Shown: positions 1 through 11,169 of the stretch, piece after piece
Layout of the letters: each line of letters begins with the position of its first letter
Position numbering within the stretch: position 1 is the stretch's first letter
Origin: Xylocopa sonorina
Taxonomy: Eukaryota; Arthropoda; Insecta; Hymenoptera; Apidae
Assembly (NCBI RefSeq): GCF_050948175.1
Contig: NC_135207.1
Coordinates: forward strand, 1,488,001-1,552,000
Reading direction: 5' to 3'
Length of the DNA stretch: 64,000 nt
Program-made: the position numbers and the translations under genes
Notes under the pieces: generated by a model
The model's input: only the letters and a program-made list of their open reading frames with translations
Databases searched by the model: none
Told to the model about the DNA's origin: nothing

Positions 1-912
1 TTTTATAATATTCATTTCGAAATTATTTTGTTTTCGTTAATTTTTACACCTCAATTCTGATCTATATTTCTATTTCACAATTGAGTCCTCACAAATTTAC
101 TAATTAGTGTGTATTGCTAACGTTTTATGATATTAAACTATTATCTGCTGATGTGAAATTATTTAATTTGTCAATTTTGTCAAAATTTGTCAAAACAATT
201 TTTATAATATTCATTTCGAAATTATTTTAGGAATATTTGTGTAATACGTTATTTACGAAATTAACGAATGTCAACATTTTTCGATAATGAAATATTTCTG
301 CGGTTACAAGTGAACAGAATACAATTGTATCGTAAAATGTTTCGCAATGTTTTCCATAAAATTTGATCTGAAAGAAATGGGAAGAAGTTGAAGAATAACT
401 CACTTCAAGAATGTGGACGAGAGACACAAAGGAATAAAAAAGTTCGTATAAACGTCTGCTCTGTTCGACATTGTTTCAAAGTTAGAACTGCTTGTCTTTG
501 TGAAACTTTTATCCTTGAAATGGCCACTCTCGGTTTGTAATACAAACTTTACATTTATAGAAGCTGATTGGTATCTTCTAAATATTCCTGACGAATTGGA
601 TAATCATCGAGTACTTTTACCAAGAGAACAAATGAAAGTCAGTTGACTCGATCGACAGAGTGCTTAAAATCAACAAAGTTAGGTTCATTTTGCAAGAAAG
701 TATACTCTGTACGTGTAATTCAAAAATAAATTCCAGTAGTTTATCAATTGTGTTTGGGACATAAGACTATTTCAAGTTTGCGATACTGATGACGCATCCG
801 CCAGTTTTGAGGATTTAGATATTTTATTCCCTTTTTCGTGTGATATAGAATTTACAATTAGGACTTCATCGAGACGTTAATTAGCATTTTAAACTTTTGG
901 CATTTCCAGTTG
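1..912. other. AT-rich DNA, no gene seen
   Basis: No coding frame with convincing composition. A 29-bp stretch at 1-29 (ttttataatattcatttcg...) recurs almost exactly at 200-228, a short direct repeat about 200 bp apart. Confidence 0.5.
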
Positions 913-919
913 AATAGCT

Positions 920-1156
920 GTTGGATTATTTTAATATGTCAACGTAGAAACAAAAATGAATCTTGTGCTACGAAATAGAATTCTGTATATAAACAGGAGA
1001 AGAAATTTATCGGTTCGAAAGGTCCCTAATCAATCTTAGACTGCAGAGTCTGAAAGAAAAACACATACAGACTTTGCGTCGTCATTTTTCTTAATCTGGA
1101 GGACCCCAGATTTTCTGTAGAGTGTTCTCACAATTCGTATAGCTCTCGAAGCATAA
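920..1156 (+). repeat. Dispersed repeat family R1, copy 1
   Basis: The segment starting gttggattattt and ending near atagctctcgaag recurs at 8404-8620 and 8791-9003 (same strand) and at 63484-63707 (opposite strand). All four share an ATG-led start reading MN-x-x-L-[RK]-x-x-I-L, and a core related to ggacc(c)cagattttct. The frames then diverge or stop, so this is more likely an interspersed repeat than a gene. No terminal inverted repeats are obvious; class unknown. Confidence 0.65.
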
Positions 1157-1590
1157 AGTCTCTAAAGCCTAGTAATAAAAAGTATTTAGTTAAATAGAAT
1201 ATCGGACTTTAAATTTATTTCTATCACCCATATCCAATAATAGCGAATGACGTAACGTAAGTTAATTATATAACAAAGGATCTACGAGGCAATGCAACTA
1301 ACAGAATTTCACGTTACGCACCCCCAACCTTATTTTGCAATGGACGAATGAATTCCCAGGGAAGACGTGAACGAATGTGATTTACACTCGTGATATTTGA
1401 TCAATTTCTCTAGTGGATCAGACAATTGTCAGTGGATGAGGACACATCCCCATCCAAACTTTTAATATATGAAAATGTAATGCTTAGAATATTACGGATT
1501 TTTATTACGAAATCAAGTCAAAGGATTTTCAACCAAGGATTTTTATTAAGTATTCTATTAAGGGTATTTTAAGAAAGTCTCGATTATTGA
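1157..1590. other. AT-rich DNA, no gene seen
   Basis: Ordinary AT-rich sequence between two repeat-bearing stretches; no open frame, TIR or tandem structure stands out. Confidence 0.4.
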
Positions 1591-1633
1591 GAGTTAAGTT
1601 CATTTGTATTTCGTGTGACATATGTATAATTAC

Positions 1634-1746
1634 AGTATTAGCACTTTAAATTCACCTTTTTGCAAATGAAATTCAATCTTCTGCAAATCAAATTTATCCT
1701 TTTGAATCTGTGAGTTACAAGAGGGTGAATTTAAAGTGACAATACT
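1634..1746. mobile_element. 113-bp hairpin MITE-like element
   Basis: The left end reads AGTATTAGCACTTTAAATTC and the right end, reverse-complemented, reads AGTATTGTCACTTTAAATTC, giving near-perfect terminal inverted repeats of about 23 bp around a 67-bp spacer. It has no coding capacity. Similar ACATATG strings lie just outside both ends but no clean target duplication is visible. Superfamily not assigned. Confidence 0.5.
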
Positions 1747-1747
1747 A

Positions 1748-1995
1748 CATATGCTTTATTGCATGTTTCAATAAAATCAAGGCACTGCCCAAGTTTTTAC
1801 CTTTGTCTGAAATATTAACTTTCTGATTACTTAGAATTATTGGTTCATTTGTAATCTATGTGATATATTTTTAATTATACAGTATCATCTATCATCTAAA
1901 TAAAATCAAGGGTTTGTTCAAGTTCAAACTGAAATATCAGCACCTCAGTTACTTAGAATTACAAATCCATTTGTATTTTATGTGATACATTTGTA
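1748..1995 (+). repeat. Direct repeat, ~150-bp period, two degenerate copies
   Basis: A block running from aataaaatcaagg to atgtgatacattt (about 1769-1867) is repeated with divergence at about 1899-1992. A related string (gttcatttgtatttcgtgtg) also precedes the hairpin element at about 1599. Confidence 0.5.
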
Positions 1996-2289
1996 TCTCG
2001 TATTATTCCCATGAAACCAAGCATTTATTTCTTCACTAACAATTTTTTAACAAACCTTGAACTCCTTTATAATTAATTAACCAAACAGGGCCAGTAAATA
2101 ATTAAAAATGTTATTTCTCGCATAATCTGTCTCCCACAACATTACACTGTGATACCACCTGATAACACCATAAGTCAAGATAAATACATCTGGTAAACAT
2201 CCAGGGCATGTAACCAGAAGACTTCAATACGACGAAATCAGAACCCTTCAATTCCTACAATTCATCCCCTCCAAACAAATTGTGCAACA

Positions 2290-2322
2290 TATAAAAGACG
2301 GGCTCAAATAAAGAGAGTTAGT
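2290..2322 (+). promoter_or_regulatory. Candidate TATA/Inr core promoter
   Basis: TATAAAAG at 2290-2297 is a full TATA box. Thirty bases downstream, GTTAGTTG puts an A at 2320, the normal arthropod TATA-to-initiator spacing. It lies about 120 bp before a CpG-rich island, which fits a real start site. No downstream promoter element is clear, and the frame open over 2351-2635 has no ATG, so the transcript, if any, may be noncoding or spliced. Confidence 0.3.
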
Positions 2323-2439
2323 TGACTACTGGACCATTAACTCGTTAAAGTTGGTTTTAATCATATTTTCCCGTGACAACACTGTGTCAACAAATTGTTC
2401 GATTAAATTAAGAAATGTATCAAAAAACCAAGTAAAAAA

Positions 2440-3120
2440 GAATAGAATTCTAAACAATATCAGACAAAGCTTAGTGCCTCGAAAAATTGCTGAATCTTCC
2501 TCGAAACGAAGAACGTTGAAGACTCTAAAGAGATCCGTAAAACTGGCAGAGGGCACGTGCTTCGTACACAGAGGCCAAGGAACGGACGTAGCGGTAATCG
2601 ATTCGAGGCCGCGGCCAGACGAGGTTTGTATGTAAATCCGTTTGTCAACAGGAACGAATTTGAATATTGATTCGACCGGTCGACTCGATTGACTCGATCG
2701 GCGCGACGGTGGCCAGGTGGCCCGTTAATGCGATTTGTAGCCGAGGCGTTTTGTAGCTTCTGTTATTTGCACAACAACGTGGCGCCAATTACGTCTGACA
2801 CGACGTGAAACTGCCTCGACTGCAGCGCTTGGCGACGCGTCTGAGAGACAGGGAAGATGACGTCGAACGGAGACGAGGAGAGTGGGTTTGCGAACGCCTG
2901 CGAACGGTTGCGAAGGGCGCGAGGGGCGTTCAGAGTAGGGCTCATTGTTTGCGGAAGAATACGAAGGCCGTTTGTCCCGTAGTGCAAGCCTTTCACGCGA
3001 GCGAATTCACGAATAAACAATCGACGTGTATTTGCTTCTGAATTCCCCCGTGAGACGCGAATAATGCCACCCCGACAAAAGGGTGCGAGGGCGACGAAGG
3101 GCACGGGAGGGGGCGAAGAA
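2440..3120. other. CpG-rich island with two-strand open frames, no gene assigned
   Basis: CG dinucleotides are much denser than in the flanks (for example ggccgcggccagacgagg at about 2607). Frames of 60-113 codons are open on both strands, as expected from CpG-rich, stop-poor DNA. No domain or conserved motif is seen and no splice-flanked exon can be defended. Promoter-proximal or enhancer DNA is the likeliest reading. Confidence 0.4.
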
Positions 3121-3199
3121 CCAGAGATGTACTTCTGCTTTTCAGACAGGCCTCTGTTTGGGGATAGAATAAGAATTTCTTGTCGTGTTTTGTGCGGCT

Positions 3200-4290
3200 G
3201 TTGGGATCGAGCAAATTTTAATGAAGATGGACGCGCGTGTAAAGGTTGCTTCGAGGGTGCTCGGAATGTCGCGAGACATAAAGAAACAGTAAAGAGAAGG
3301 AGCTGCGGTTTCTTGATGGCTGAGCGTGTTCAGGTTGAAAAATCGTGAACTTTTTAATGAACTGGTTGGTTTTCAAGGGTTTCTGAAATTTTGCAAAATG
3401 TTAAAACATAGTAGAGGGCCAGGGGGGTATATGAGTTTGTTAACTCGTTCTCTGTGTATCGCGGTTAAGAAAATTTTAATGAGATTGAATACGTAAGGGC
3501 GCGCTTGGAACTTTGGGAAATGTGGGAAAATATGTGATACGGAAAGGAACGTGAGCTTTTCAGTCAGTTTTGTGTATTAGGATCGAGAGAAGTTTAACAA
3601 CCGTGGACGTACGCGTGAAAGGGTTCGTCCAAAGGCGCTTGTAACTTTATGATACATAAAAGAACAGTGAAATGTGCAAAGAGAAATATTTCTGTGACTT
3701 TACTCTGATTTTATAATTATTTGTGCAAAATACGAGGAAAGTAGTTGAAATGAAAACAAATTTCTCGATTTATTTTCTTTTTATAAGTTCAGATCTCTTG
3801 GCAGAGGATTAATGCGCGTAAATCTCGGTTTAAGGTTATTAAGAATTTTGCAAAATGTAAAAGAACAGCACGGATAAGGAATGAAAAGTTCTTAGCTCGT
3901 TTTGTGCGTTGGAATTGAAGAAATTTTAATAAAAGTGGATGTATGGAAGTTGGTTTAAGGATGCTTGAAATTTTACAAAATACAGAGAGTAGGGAGAACG
4001 AATACGAATTTCTTGGCTCGTTTCGCATGGCGGGATCGGGGAAATTTTAATGAAGAAGGATGCATACGTATTTGTTGAAGAGTCCTTGATTTTTTCCAGG
4101 ATATAGAGAAATAGTAGATGGAAGAAATAAGAATTCTTGCAGAGTTTCTCTCCTAATATAATCAAGGCAATTTTAATAAACATAATAAATTAATTGAGAA
4201 ATGTTCAGAGGATGTTAGTTTACGATGCTTGAAATTTCACAAAGGATTGTAAAGCAGTAAAGCTAATAAAAAATAAAAAGCAGTAAAAGC
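3200..4290 (+). repeat. Degenerate ~120-bp tandem array (~9 units)
   Basis: A core like gatcgagcaaattttaatga plus downstream tgcttgaaattttacaaaa recurs near 3207, 3340, 3463, 3581, 3913, 4033 and 4160, with weaker units between 3690 and 3800. Spacing is about 118-129 bp. The left units are CpG-rich and the right units AT-rich, so the array has decayed unevenly. The short frames inside are by-products. Confidence 0.6.
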
Positions 4291-4404
4291 TAATAATCAA
4301 GATTTCCATAGTGTAAAATATTCCTCGTTCCATTGTCCTAATGAAAAATATTTATATCAGCAAGATTGTTAATTTGCTCGTGTTCGTTGATTTAATAAGT
4401 CGAG

Positions 4405-4675
4405 AAATTATTTTTAAAAGCTAAGTTCGATGTAATAAATTGAAAAATAATAATTCGTTTTATCGTTATTCATATATTAGAGTAGAGAAAATTTTTATTT
4501 AACGAAAGCGTAATGATTAATCATTAATTACACTTATTAATTATTATTTAAATTATTTTTATTAATAATTAAGATTAATTAAATTATTTTTAAAAGTTAA
4601 GTGTGATGTAATAAATTGAAAAATAATAATTCCTTTTATCGTTATTCATATATTAGAGTAGAGAAAATTTGTATT
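4405..4675 (+). repeat. Two-copy direct repeat, 176-bp offset
   Basis: About 95 bp at 4405-4499 (aaattatttttaaaag through agagtagagaaaattt) are repeated at 4581-4675 with few changes; an AT-only spacer lies between. Confidence 0.75.
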
Positions 4676-4899
4676 AATGATTAATAATTAATATTTTCAA
4701 ATTTTACACGTGTCTAAAATTATACGAGAATCATTAATTCATTTGTCGACGGCATTTAATTAACGCACCGATTTAGCATAGATTCCAATTCATTGCAAAA
4801 TTACAAAATCGATCAGGCAAATTTCAGAATTCCGTGTTTTACGAATAATTACACAAAATACGATAACGCAAAGATTTTCAGAGAAAGAAACTAATTTAG

Positions 4900-5620
4900 G
4901 ATTAGACGATAATTGATCGTTCGCGAACGATGGTGACCGAAATTTAATAACTCGGTGAAATTTAACGCGTCAAAACGCGGATTGCGAGGAATCAGGCGTC
5001 CGTCTGCGAAGGACCGCAAATTAATCATGGTCCGCATTCGAATAATGGAACATGGCGCAAATTACTAATGATTTCGCAGTGAGACGTTTAATTTCATTCA
5101 CCATCTGTTCGTTCAATATATTTCGATCGAAATTTAATTAATAAATTATCCTTTCCAACCTCGATTTCTCGCTGGAAAGAAAAAAATGGAAGGAGCGGCC
5201 ACGTTTTCGTATTTCCGTTTTTCTTAGGATAACAGAATATTCGTTCAAGAGTAGAGTGTGTTTTTTAAATTATTCGAGACAAAACGCGGCAATTCGTTCG
5301 ATTCCACCGCAACAATATAAATTCATTTGCATCCCCGCGTTTAATTTAATCCGCATCCGGGCGAGGATAAATCAGTCTTCTGTGCGGTCTCGCCAGGAAT
5401 TTCTGTAATGAACAGCCGGATAAAATTTGAGCGATTTGCATCGGCCACGCTTCGAACCTTCCAGATTTTTCATTCGATTCGTTGCTCCGTTGCTTCTAGC
5501 CGCCCCTTTCGTGTTTTATGCATTTCGAGTTTTAATAAATTGTTGACAAACAATTACGCGCTACGTTTCGTTTAACACGCGAGACGTGCCGTTCAATCTG
5601 GTTGCTATTGAAATTCATCA
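4900..5620. other. CpG-richer, TAATTA-rich noncoding block
   Basis: A patch with many CG steps and homeodomain-like TTAAT/TAATTA cores (for example gcaaattaatcatggtccgc near 5006) sits within very AT-rich flanks. No frame is convincing. It resembles conserved noncoding DNA of insect intergenic regions, but that needs cross-species alignment. Confidence 0.3.
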
Positions 5621-6240
5621 TTTCCTTCTTACTCTGAAATGATTGAAAAATATTTGGAAACAATGCGTTGTACACTTTGAATATTATATAACGAGTTTCT
5701 TGGTAACTCTGTTGTAAAATAATATTTTAGTTATTAAATAATACGCAGAAACGACAGAGAGATATAAATTTTTTATTTTTTTTCAGATTTTAATTTGTTG
5801 TCTTATCAGAATTGTACTTGTAGATATTTCATTTTTTCTGTATTTTATTTTTATCTAAATTTTATACTTCCCATTGTTATACTTTTATTCATCATTTAAT
5901 TTTGAGTTACTTTACAGTTATTGAAGAAATTAGAATTACAATACAAAATAAATGAGAAGTGAATGAGAGTACAAGATGATTTTATAATTTTTTATGAATA
6001 ATGTCAATGATAAAATATATAATCAGTTGTTGTTACGTATAAAAAACAGAGTACACAGTATTTAATTATGTTACAGAAATGTTTGATTTCGTTTTAATAT
6101 TAATAATAGGCAATAGGCGTATATCAAATATTAATATTTGATAATACAATTGTATTATATATTTCCATCTGAAAAAAAATATATACATATATTGTACGAA
6201 AAGTTATAAAATATCTGTGCATCTCAGTTTACACCTAAAT
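5621..6240. other. AT-rich DNA, no gene seen
   Basis: Extremely AT-rich with short poly-T and TA runs; nothing else recognised. Confidence 0.4.
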
Positions 6241-6599
6241 TCCCAATTTCATTTGTCACTCAATCCTACATCTCCAACGTTCTTCCAACCCAAAACACGT
6301 TAATCACGCCCTCTACACGCTTCAATTCTACAACTCTCACTAAAATTCGACAATTTCGTCCAGCTCGTAACGTTCCGCGACGAATGGTCCTCAGGTAAGT
6401 CCTTGACGAAAGCGGATAATCCACGCGCCAGGCATAAATTTCGTCGGTTCTCGTGCCGCGGAAACGCACTGACGGAGCCATAAATCTTCAGGCATCGTAC
6501 TTTAATAGAGCGTTTAACAAAGTCGTTGGTACGCGCTAGGAAACAGCGAGGAGGGCTCGTTCGAGCTCGTTTCGTAACGCTCGTTCGAGCTGTCCCAAT
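6241..6599. other. CpG-rich flank with a consensus 5' splice site
   Basis: CTCAG/GTAAGTCC at about 6390-6402 matches the 5' splice consensus on the + strand. The upstream frame has no clear start or protein signature, so a noncoding exon is possible but unproven. The sequence runs into the minisatellite at 6600. Confidence 0.25.
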
Positions 6600-6938
6600 A
6601 CTCGCGCACACACGCGCATGCAGGCGCATGCTCGCGCATACAGCGCGTACACGTGCATACTCGCGCATACACACGCAACACACGCATACAGGCGCATACA
6701 CACGCATATACGCGCACACAGGCGCATACTTGCATATACACGCGCAAACACGCGCAAAAACGCACATACAGGCGCATACACGCTCAAACACGCGCAAAAA
6801 CGCACATACAGGCGCATACACGCTCAAACACGCATATACAGGAGCATACACACGCATATACGCGCACACAGGCACATACAGGCGCATACACGCGCATGAA
6901 TGCGCGCGCGAACGCGTGTACACACGCACGCACGCAGA
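6600..6938. repeat. GCGCATACA/CACACGC minisatellite
   Basis: About 340 bp of alternating purine-pyrimidine repeats built from CGCATACA, GGCGCATACA and CGCACACA words, with a higher-order repeat of about 50 bp (CACAGGCGCATAC... ). Frames of up to about 210 codons open through it on both strands give monotonous Arg/Cys/Val/Tyr or Thr/His/Ala proteins, typical of a translated repeat. Alternating purine-pyrimidine DNA of this kind can adopt Z-form. Confidence 0.85.
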
Positions 6939-7248
6939 TAGGTAACTTCACTCGAAGCCCCGTCGCATGTATCGACGTGAGACGAGATCGAGTTAAGGAA
7001 AGTTCCGTCGGGGCGATATTTAAGGTGAACGCGAAGTTAACGAGCCGGAAAGATGGATCTGTCTCCAAAGACAACGGGGGTACGCAGCTTCCGGTTTCAA
7101 GATGGATTCAAGGGGACCGAGTTCTGCTGAATGTGTTTCTTCGTCGAGAATCTGACGATTAAAACGAGACCTAATAGCACAGGGGAAGAGCGGAATTCGC
7201 GAGGTGGAACTAATTGTTTTCAGCTACGCGAATTTTGTCTGAGGATTC

Positions 7249-7482
7249 TTAATGGTAGAGTTTTTATTGTTTTATGTAGCTCTTCTCCGTAGGAAGTATT
7301 AAAGATTTCCAACATTTCTCTTATCAAGTTTCATATCAATTTATGTATTAAATATTATTTATTCTATTTATTTTTATTATTAATGGTGGAGTTTTTATTG
7401 TTTTATGTAGCTCTTCTCCGACGGAAGTATTAAAGATTTCCAACAATTCTCTTGTCAAGTTTTATATGAATAAATATTATTT
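7249..7482 (+). repeat. Two-copy tandem duplication, ~132 bp
   Basis: 7249-7375 (ttaatggtagagtttttatt onwards) is repeated from 7380; both copies contain tgtagctcttctccg and aagtattaaagatttccaac. Confidence 0.85.
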
Positions 7483-7507
7483 ATTCAACGTAGTTATTAT
7501 ATATATA

Positions 7508-7884
7508 CAGGGTGGGTCAGTAACTATTAGTACCTCAGATATCTTCGAAACTATAAGTTTCACAGAAATATTTGCTCATATAAAATTGCACAGTACGAAT
7601 GAAGCTATTCGTTCGCGGAAATAGTTTTTTATAAGTGGAAGTATGTTGGACATTTGAAGGTCACCTTCATTTTTTTAAATGGATTGGTATATTTTTGCTT
7701 CCGTATTACAATACAGCATCTTAAAACGAATTGAACGACGTGTAACATAAAGCCATTGGAGGTCATAGAAAGCAAAGAAAGACGATAAGCATGAAATAAA
7801 AAATTGTTATTCTATATTTTCGACTTATTTTTTCATATAGGATCACTTCCCTTTCGATTCTACCACCAATTACGGATCACCCTG
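7508..7884. mobile_element. Mosaic mariner-like MITE, ends from two families
   Basis: The element starts CAGGGTGGGTCAG and ends GGATCACCCTG, each flanked by TA, as for Tc1/mariner elements. The left two thirds match the MITE at 24294-24634 and 57631-57959 (cagatatcttcgaaactata, gacctgtaacatgaagccat-like core). The right ~90 bp match instead the right end of the element at 38305-38938 (ttttcgacttattttttcat, then accagttac-like, caccctg). Only the outer CAGGGTG is shared. No coding capacity. Confidence 0.75.
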
Positions 7885-8380
7885 TATATATGCAATTATA
7901 TATCATATTATTATTAGTATTATATAATAATTACATATAATGTTATAGTTATTATTGATATAATATAATGTGATATATATAATATATTTTGTATTCTTTG
8001 TGTTGAAATTTTGCAACATTTTGATAAGATAATATTTTGATTAGGATAAATTTATAATATGTACGCAGAGTAAAGGACGTCTGATTAATGATGGACCGCT
8101 ACTACTTACTTCCCAACCTTTATTCACACTTTCGCCGCTTGTTTTGAAATTATTGCTACATTATTTTTATAAAAACCCGTCATATCGAAGAATACATCAC
8201 GACGCATTCATTTCACAATAACACTAGTTTATTAGTTAAAAAAAAAACATATTTAACCTACTTTTTATAAGGTACCTAGAAAATAATATTTACAACTTCT
8301 GTATCGATAAATATGAAATGCGAAATCCATCAAACTAACGCGTTCCATAAATCACGCTGAAAATTTAACAAAAATAACAT
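7885..8380. other. AT-rich DNA, no gene seen
   Basis: Begins with about 100 bp of nearly pure A/T (TATA-type runs), then unique AT-rich sequence. Confidence 0.4.
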
Positions 8381-9220
8381 TGCTTGATATTTTATTCAGG
8401 TACTGTTGGATTATTTCAAAAAGTCGACATAAAAGCAAAAATGAATTTCGTGTTAAGAAATAGAATCCTGTTACATAAGCAGTAAAAGAAATCTATCGAT
8501 TCAAATGGGCATCCAACTGTTTATATTTTGCAAAGACATTGCTTCATTTGTTTTCTTAAGCAGTAGGGACCCAGATTTTCTATTGAGTGACCTCACTTTT
8601 TTTATAGCTCTCGAATAAAGTATTCATATAATAAAAAGTATATCAGTAACATTTCATTTTTTTTAATCACATCCAACGTATAAACTACAAAAAGTTAACT
8701 GCACGGATCAATGTCCAAATGTTTAAAGAAATGAAGTCGTTGATGTCGCCATTTGCAGGTGGAGGCTGCTTGATATTTTATTCAGCTACTGTTGGATTAT
8801 TTCAAGAAATCAACATAAAAACAAAAATGAATTTTGTGTTAAGACATAGAATTCTGTACATAAGCAATGAAAGAAATCTATCGGTTCAAATGGGTATCCA
8901 ACTGTTTATACTTTACAAAGACTTTGCTTCATTTGTTTTCTTAAGCAGTAGGGACCCAGATTTTCTATTGAGTGACCTCACTTTTTTTATAGCTCTCGAA
9001 TAAATATGATAAAGTACACATACAGTAAAAAGTATATCAGTAACATTTCATTTTCTTTCATCCACATCCAACATATAAGCTACGTAAATAACTTACGTAA
9101 TAAGTTAGTTAATAGCTAAATTAGTAGTGATAATAGCTACACAATAAGTTAACTGCACGGATTACTGTCCAAGTGTTTAAAGAAATGAAGTCGTTAATGT
9201 CGCCACCTGCAGATAGAGGC
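8381..9220 (+). repeat. Tandem duplication containing R1 copies 2 and 3
   Basis: Unit one (8381-8766) runs from tgcttgatattttattcag to gtcgccatttgcaggtggag. Unit two (8767-9220) repeats it with about 65 extra bases near 9070-9145. Both end with the same gttaactgcacggat...aatgaagtcgtt block. Each unit carries one copy of family R1. The 94-codon frame in unit two is disrupted in unit one, so it is not a conserved gene. Confidence 0.8.
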
Positions 9221-9529
9221 ATCGTACGAATGACACGAGTTATTGGGTCAGGCAAACTTTTCGTAACTTGGCAAAGTGGGGACGAGTCACGTTCTATGCT
9301 GGGTCAAGACGCGATAGAACCAATCAGTGGTTCAACCGGAAACAGCTTGGTTTTTCACCTGGACAGAGTCACCAAAATGCTTTCGCTTGTGAATCGACTG
9401 TGTTCAGTGACACGAAACTATCCTTGCTAGAAGTCAATCGACGTGAAACTTTCTAGGTTTTCTTTGAGTATTCTTGTTCAGTTTGTATCAAGAATATTTT
9501 GAATTCTGGGAAAGAAGTATTGAAAATAG
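9221..9529. other. Moderately CpG-rich unique DNA
   Basis: Two overlapping + frames (9173-9430 and 9268-9456) stay open here but begin in or beside the repeat and show no recognisable protein pattern. Confidence 0.3.
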
Positions 9530-9782
9530 GTTTTATAAATAACTAATAGCGATTTATTTTTCTATAATGTTCTTTATTTCCACGCACTGGAAGTGACTTT
9601 TGCCTCGCACTTTCTCTAAAAAACTGAACTAAAATTAAAACATATAGAGCTGATGACCTAAAGCATTGGTTACTAATCAGAAACTTTAGAAATATACTTA
9701 GAAAAATAAACTTTAGAAATATATATCTGTAAAGAAATGTCGAGGACAAGAGATTAATTTTTGTATTTGGTTACCAACGAAA
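9530..9782 (+). repeat. Dispersed repeat family R2, copy 1
   Basis: The sequence starting ttttataaataactaatagc is found inverted at 49291-49547, through the far end ttggttaccaacg/ttggaaaccaaatgc. It appears again, cut by the window edge, at 63953-64000. Two members lie at opposite ends of the window in the same orientation. No coding region or terminal repeats seen. Confidence 0.75.
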
Positions 9783-11010
9783 ACCAACAGGAAAGGAAAT
9801 AAAAATTGTCAGATTTTTATTAAGAAGCAATAGAGAATATGTTTTTATTTATCTATAAGGGGTTTATACTTTCAAATATTATTATTATTATAATTGAACG
9901 TGCAATGTTATTTTTCTGCTTCGTTGCAAGGAAAAATATTATAAAACTTCAGTAGAAGCTGTCTGATTGTTTTAGGCTGCTTCTTGTATCGATGACACGT
10001 AACAATTAATTTTTTCAGCGCAACGAATCAATACCAATGAATATATTTTACGGTACAATTCGTTGGATAATATTGTTTGTCGAGCATTTCGTATACATCC
10101 AGTCGAAAAACGATAGCACAGTGACAAACAAATGGAATTAATGTCATCAAATGTCCAGCGTGTTCGCCTCATCAAATTCTGATATTGTTATTGTTAATGT
10201 GGGCAACGTTGACGGTGGAATCGACAGTTTCAGAATTAAAAAATGATCACGGCGGGTAACGAAATCCAGGGGAATACGTTTCGAAAATTCATTGTTAAGC
10301 TCGACAGACAGAATTTTTCAACAAAAGAGGTTATTCTGCGAATTATTTAAATCATTTATATTTCGCTCCTATCGATACGCTGCTATAGTTGTGCAGCGAT
10401 AAACAATCATTTGTCAGGTTCTATATTATATTTTATTGCATCACGTTCTATGTTATATTTTATTTTATATTTTATTCATTCGCAGAAAATTCTAGTGAAA
10501 TTTTTTTGAAACTCATTAATCATTACACATTTTCAGCTCGTACGAATAATTTATTCGCATTCTTACTCCAAAGTCCAAGATAACTAAAAATATAAGTGGT
10601 AATAAAATTGTATAGACTATTGTACGAATTTTCTTCAATTAAACACGCGTTTCTGCTATAATTTTTCAAATATGAAATTCTGTATTAATGCGATGTGTTT
10701 TCGTATAAATTTTTCGTACTTTTTTATTTCATAAATTTTTTTACTTTTTATTGTATAAAATAAAATTGCAAATATGCGATTGAAAAACAAAAAATAGCAC
10801 ACTTATTCTATTATTTTGTACAGAAGAGTATAACACAGAAATTTCTAAATTTAAAGTATAATACCGTATATTATTGTATTTTATATTGTATTAGAATAAT
10901 GATATTTAATTATTAAAATTTATTTTACAAAAATGCAATGCTTAATAAAGTCTCGCGTAGCTTAATCATAACTAAATGTTTCTACCATCGATAGAAAAGT
11001 TGAACAATTC
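9783..11010. other. AT-rich DNA, no gene seen
   Basis: Unique AT-rich sequence; the 64-67-codon frames here are biased to Phe/Tyr/Ile and reflect A/T content only. Confidence 0.4.
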
Positions 11011-11046
11011 TGAGACCATTTTTACTTTCTCTTCTCTCGTTTTCAG

Positions 11047-11169
11047 GATGAACGAGGTCACTGTTACTCCTCGTATTTACAATCGCGAGGCCAAGGAGGT
11101 GGCCACCAAAACTTTGCATTCGCGAATAAGCGCCTGAGCAATCTTGTTTCACCCCTTCCTCGTCCTTAG
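11047..11169 (+). CDS. Candidate terminal coding exon, unknown protein
   Basis: A strong 3' splice signal (about 25 bases of mostly pyrimidine, then gttttcag, ending 11046) leads straight into a 40-codon open frame closed by TAG at 11167-11169. It reads DERGHCYSSYLQ... and ends ...SNLVSPLPRP, with a Gly/Gln/His-rich middle. The patch is much more GC-rich than its surroundings and its amino-acid mix is balanced. A second frame, from ATG at 11048, is open for 29 codons, so reading phase is uncertain. No domain is recognised and no partner exon was found in the window. It could be the last exon of a gene entering from upstream, or a chance acceptor site in conserved noncoding DNA. Confidence 0.3.
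   Translation, partial: DERGHCYSSYLQSRGQGGGHQNFAFANKRLSNLVSPLPRP

Noticed and set aside
6300..6929. 209-codon minus frame and 139-169-codon plus frames
   Set aside because: They run through the GCGCATACA minisatellite; the products are monotonous Arg/Cys/Tyr/Val or Thr/His/Ala repeats and several frames on both strands are open at once.
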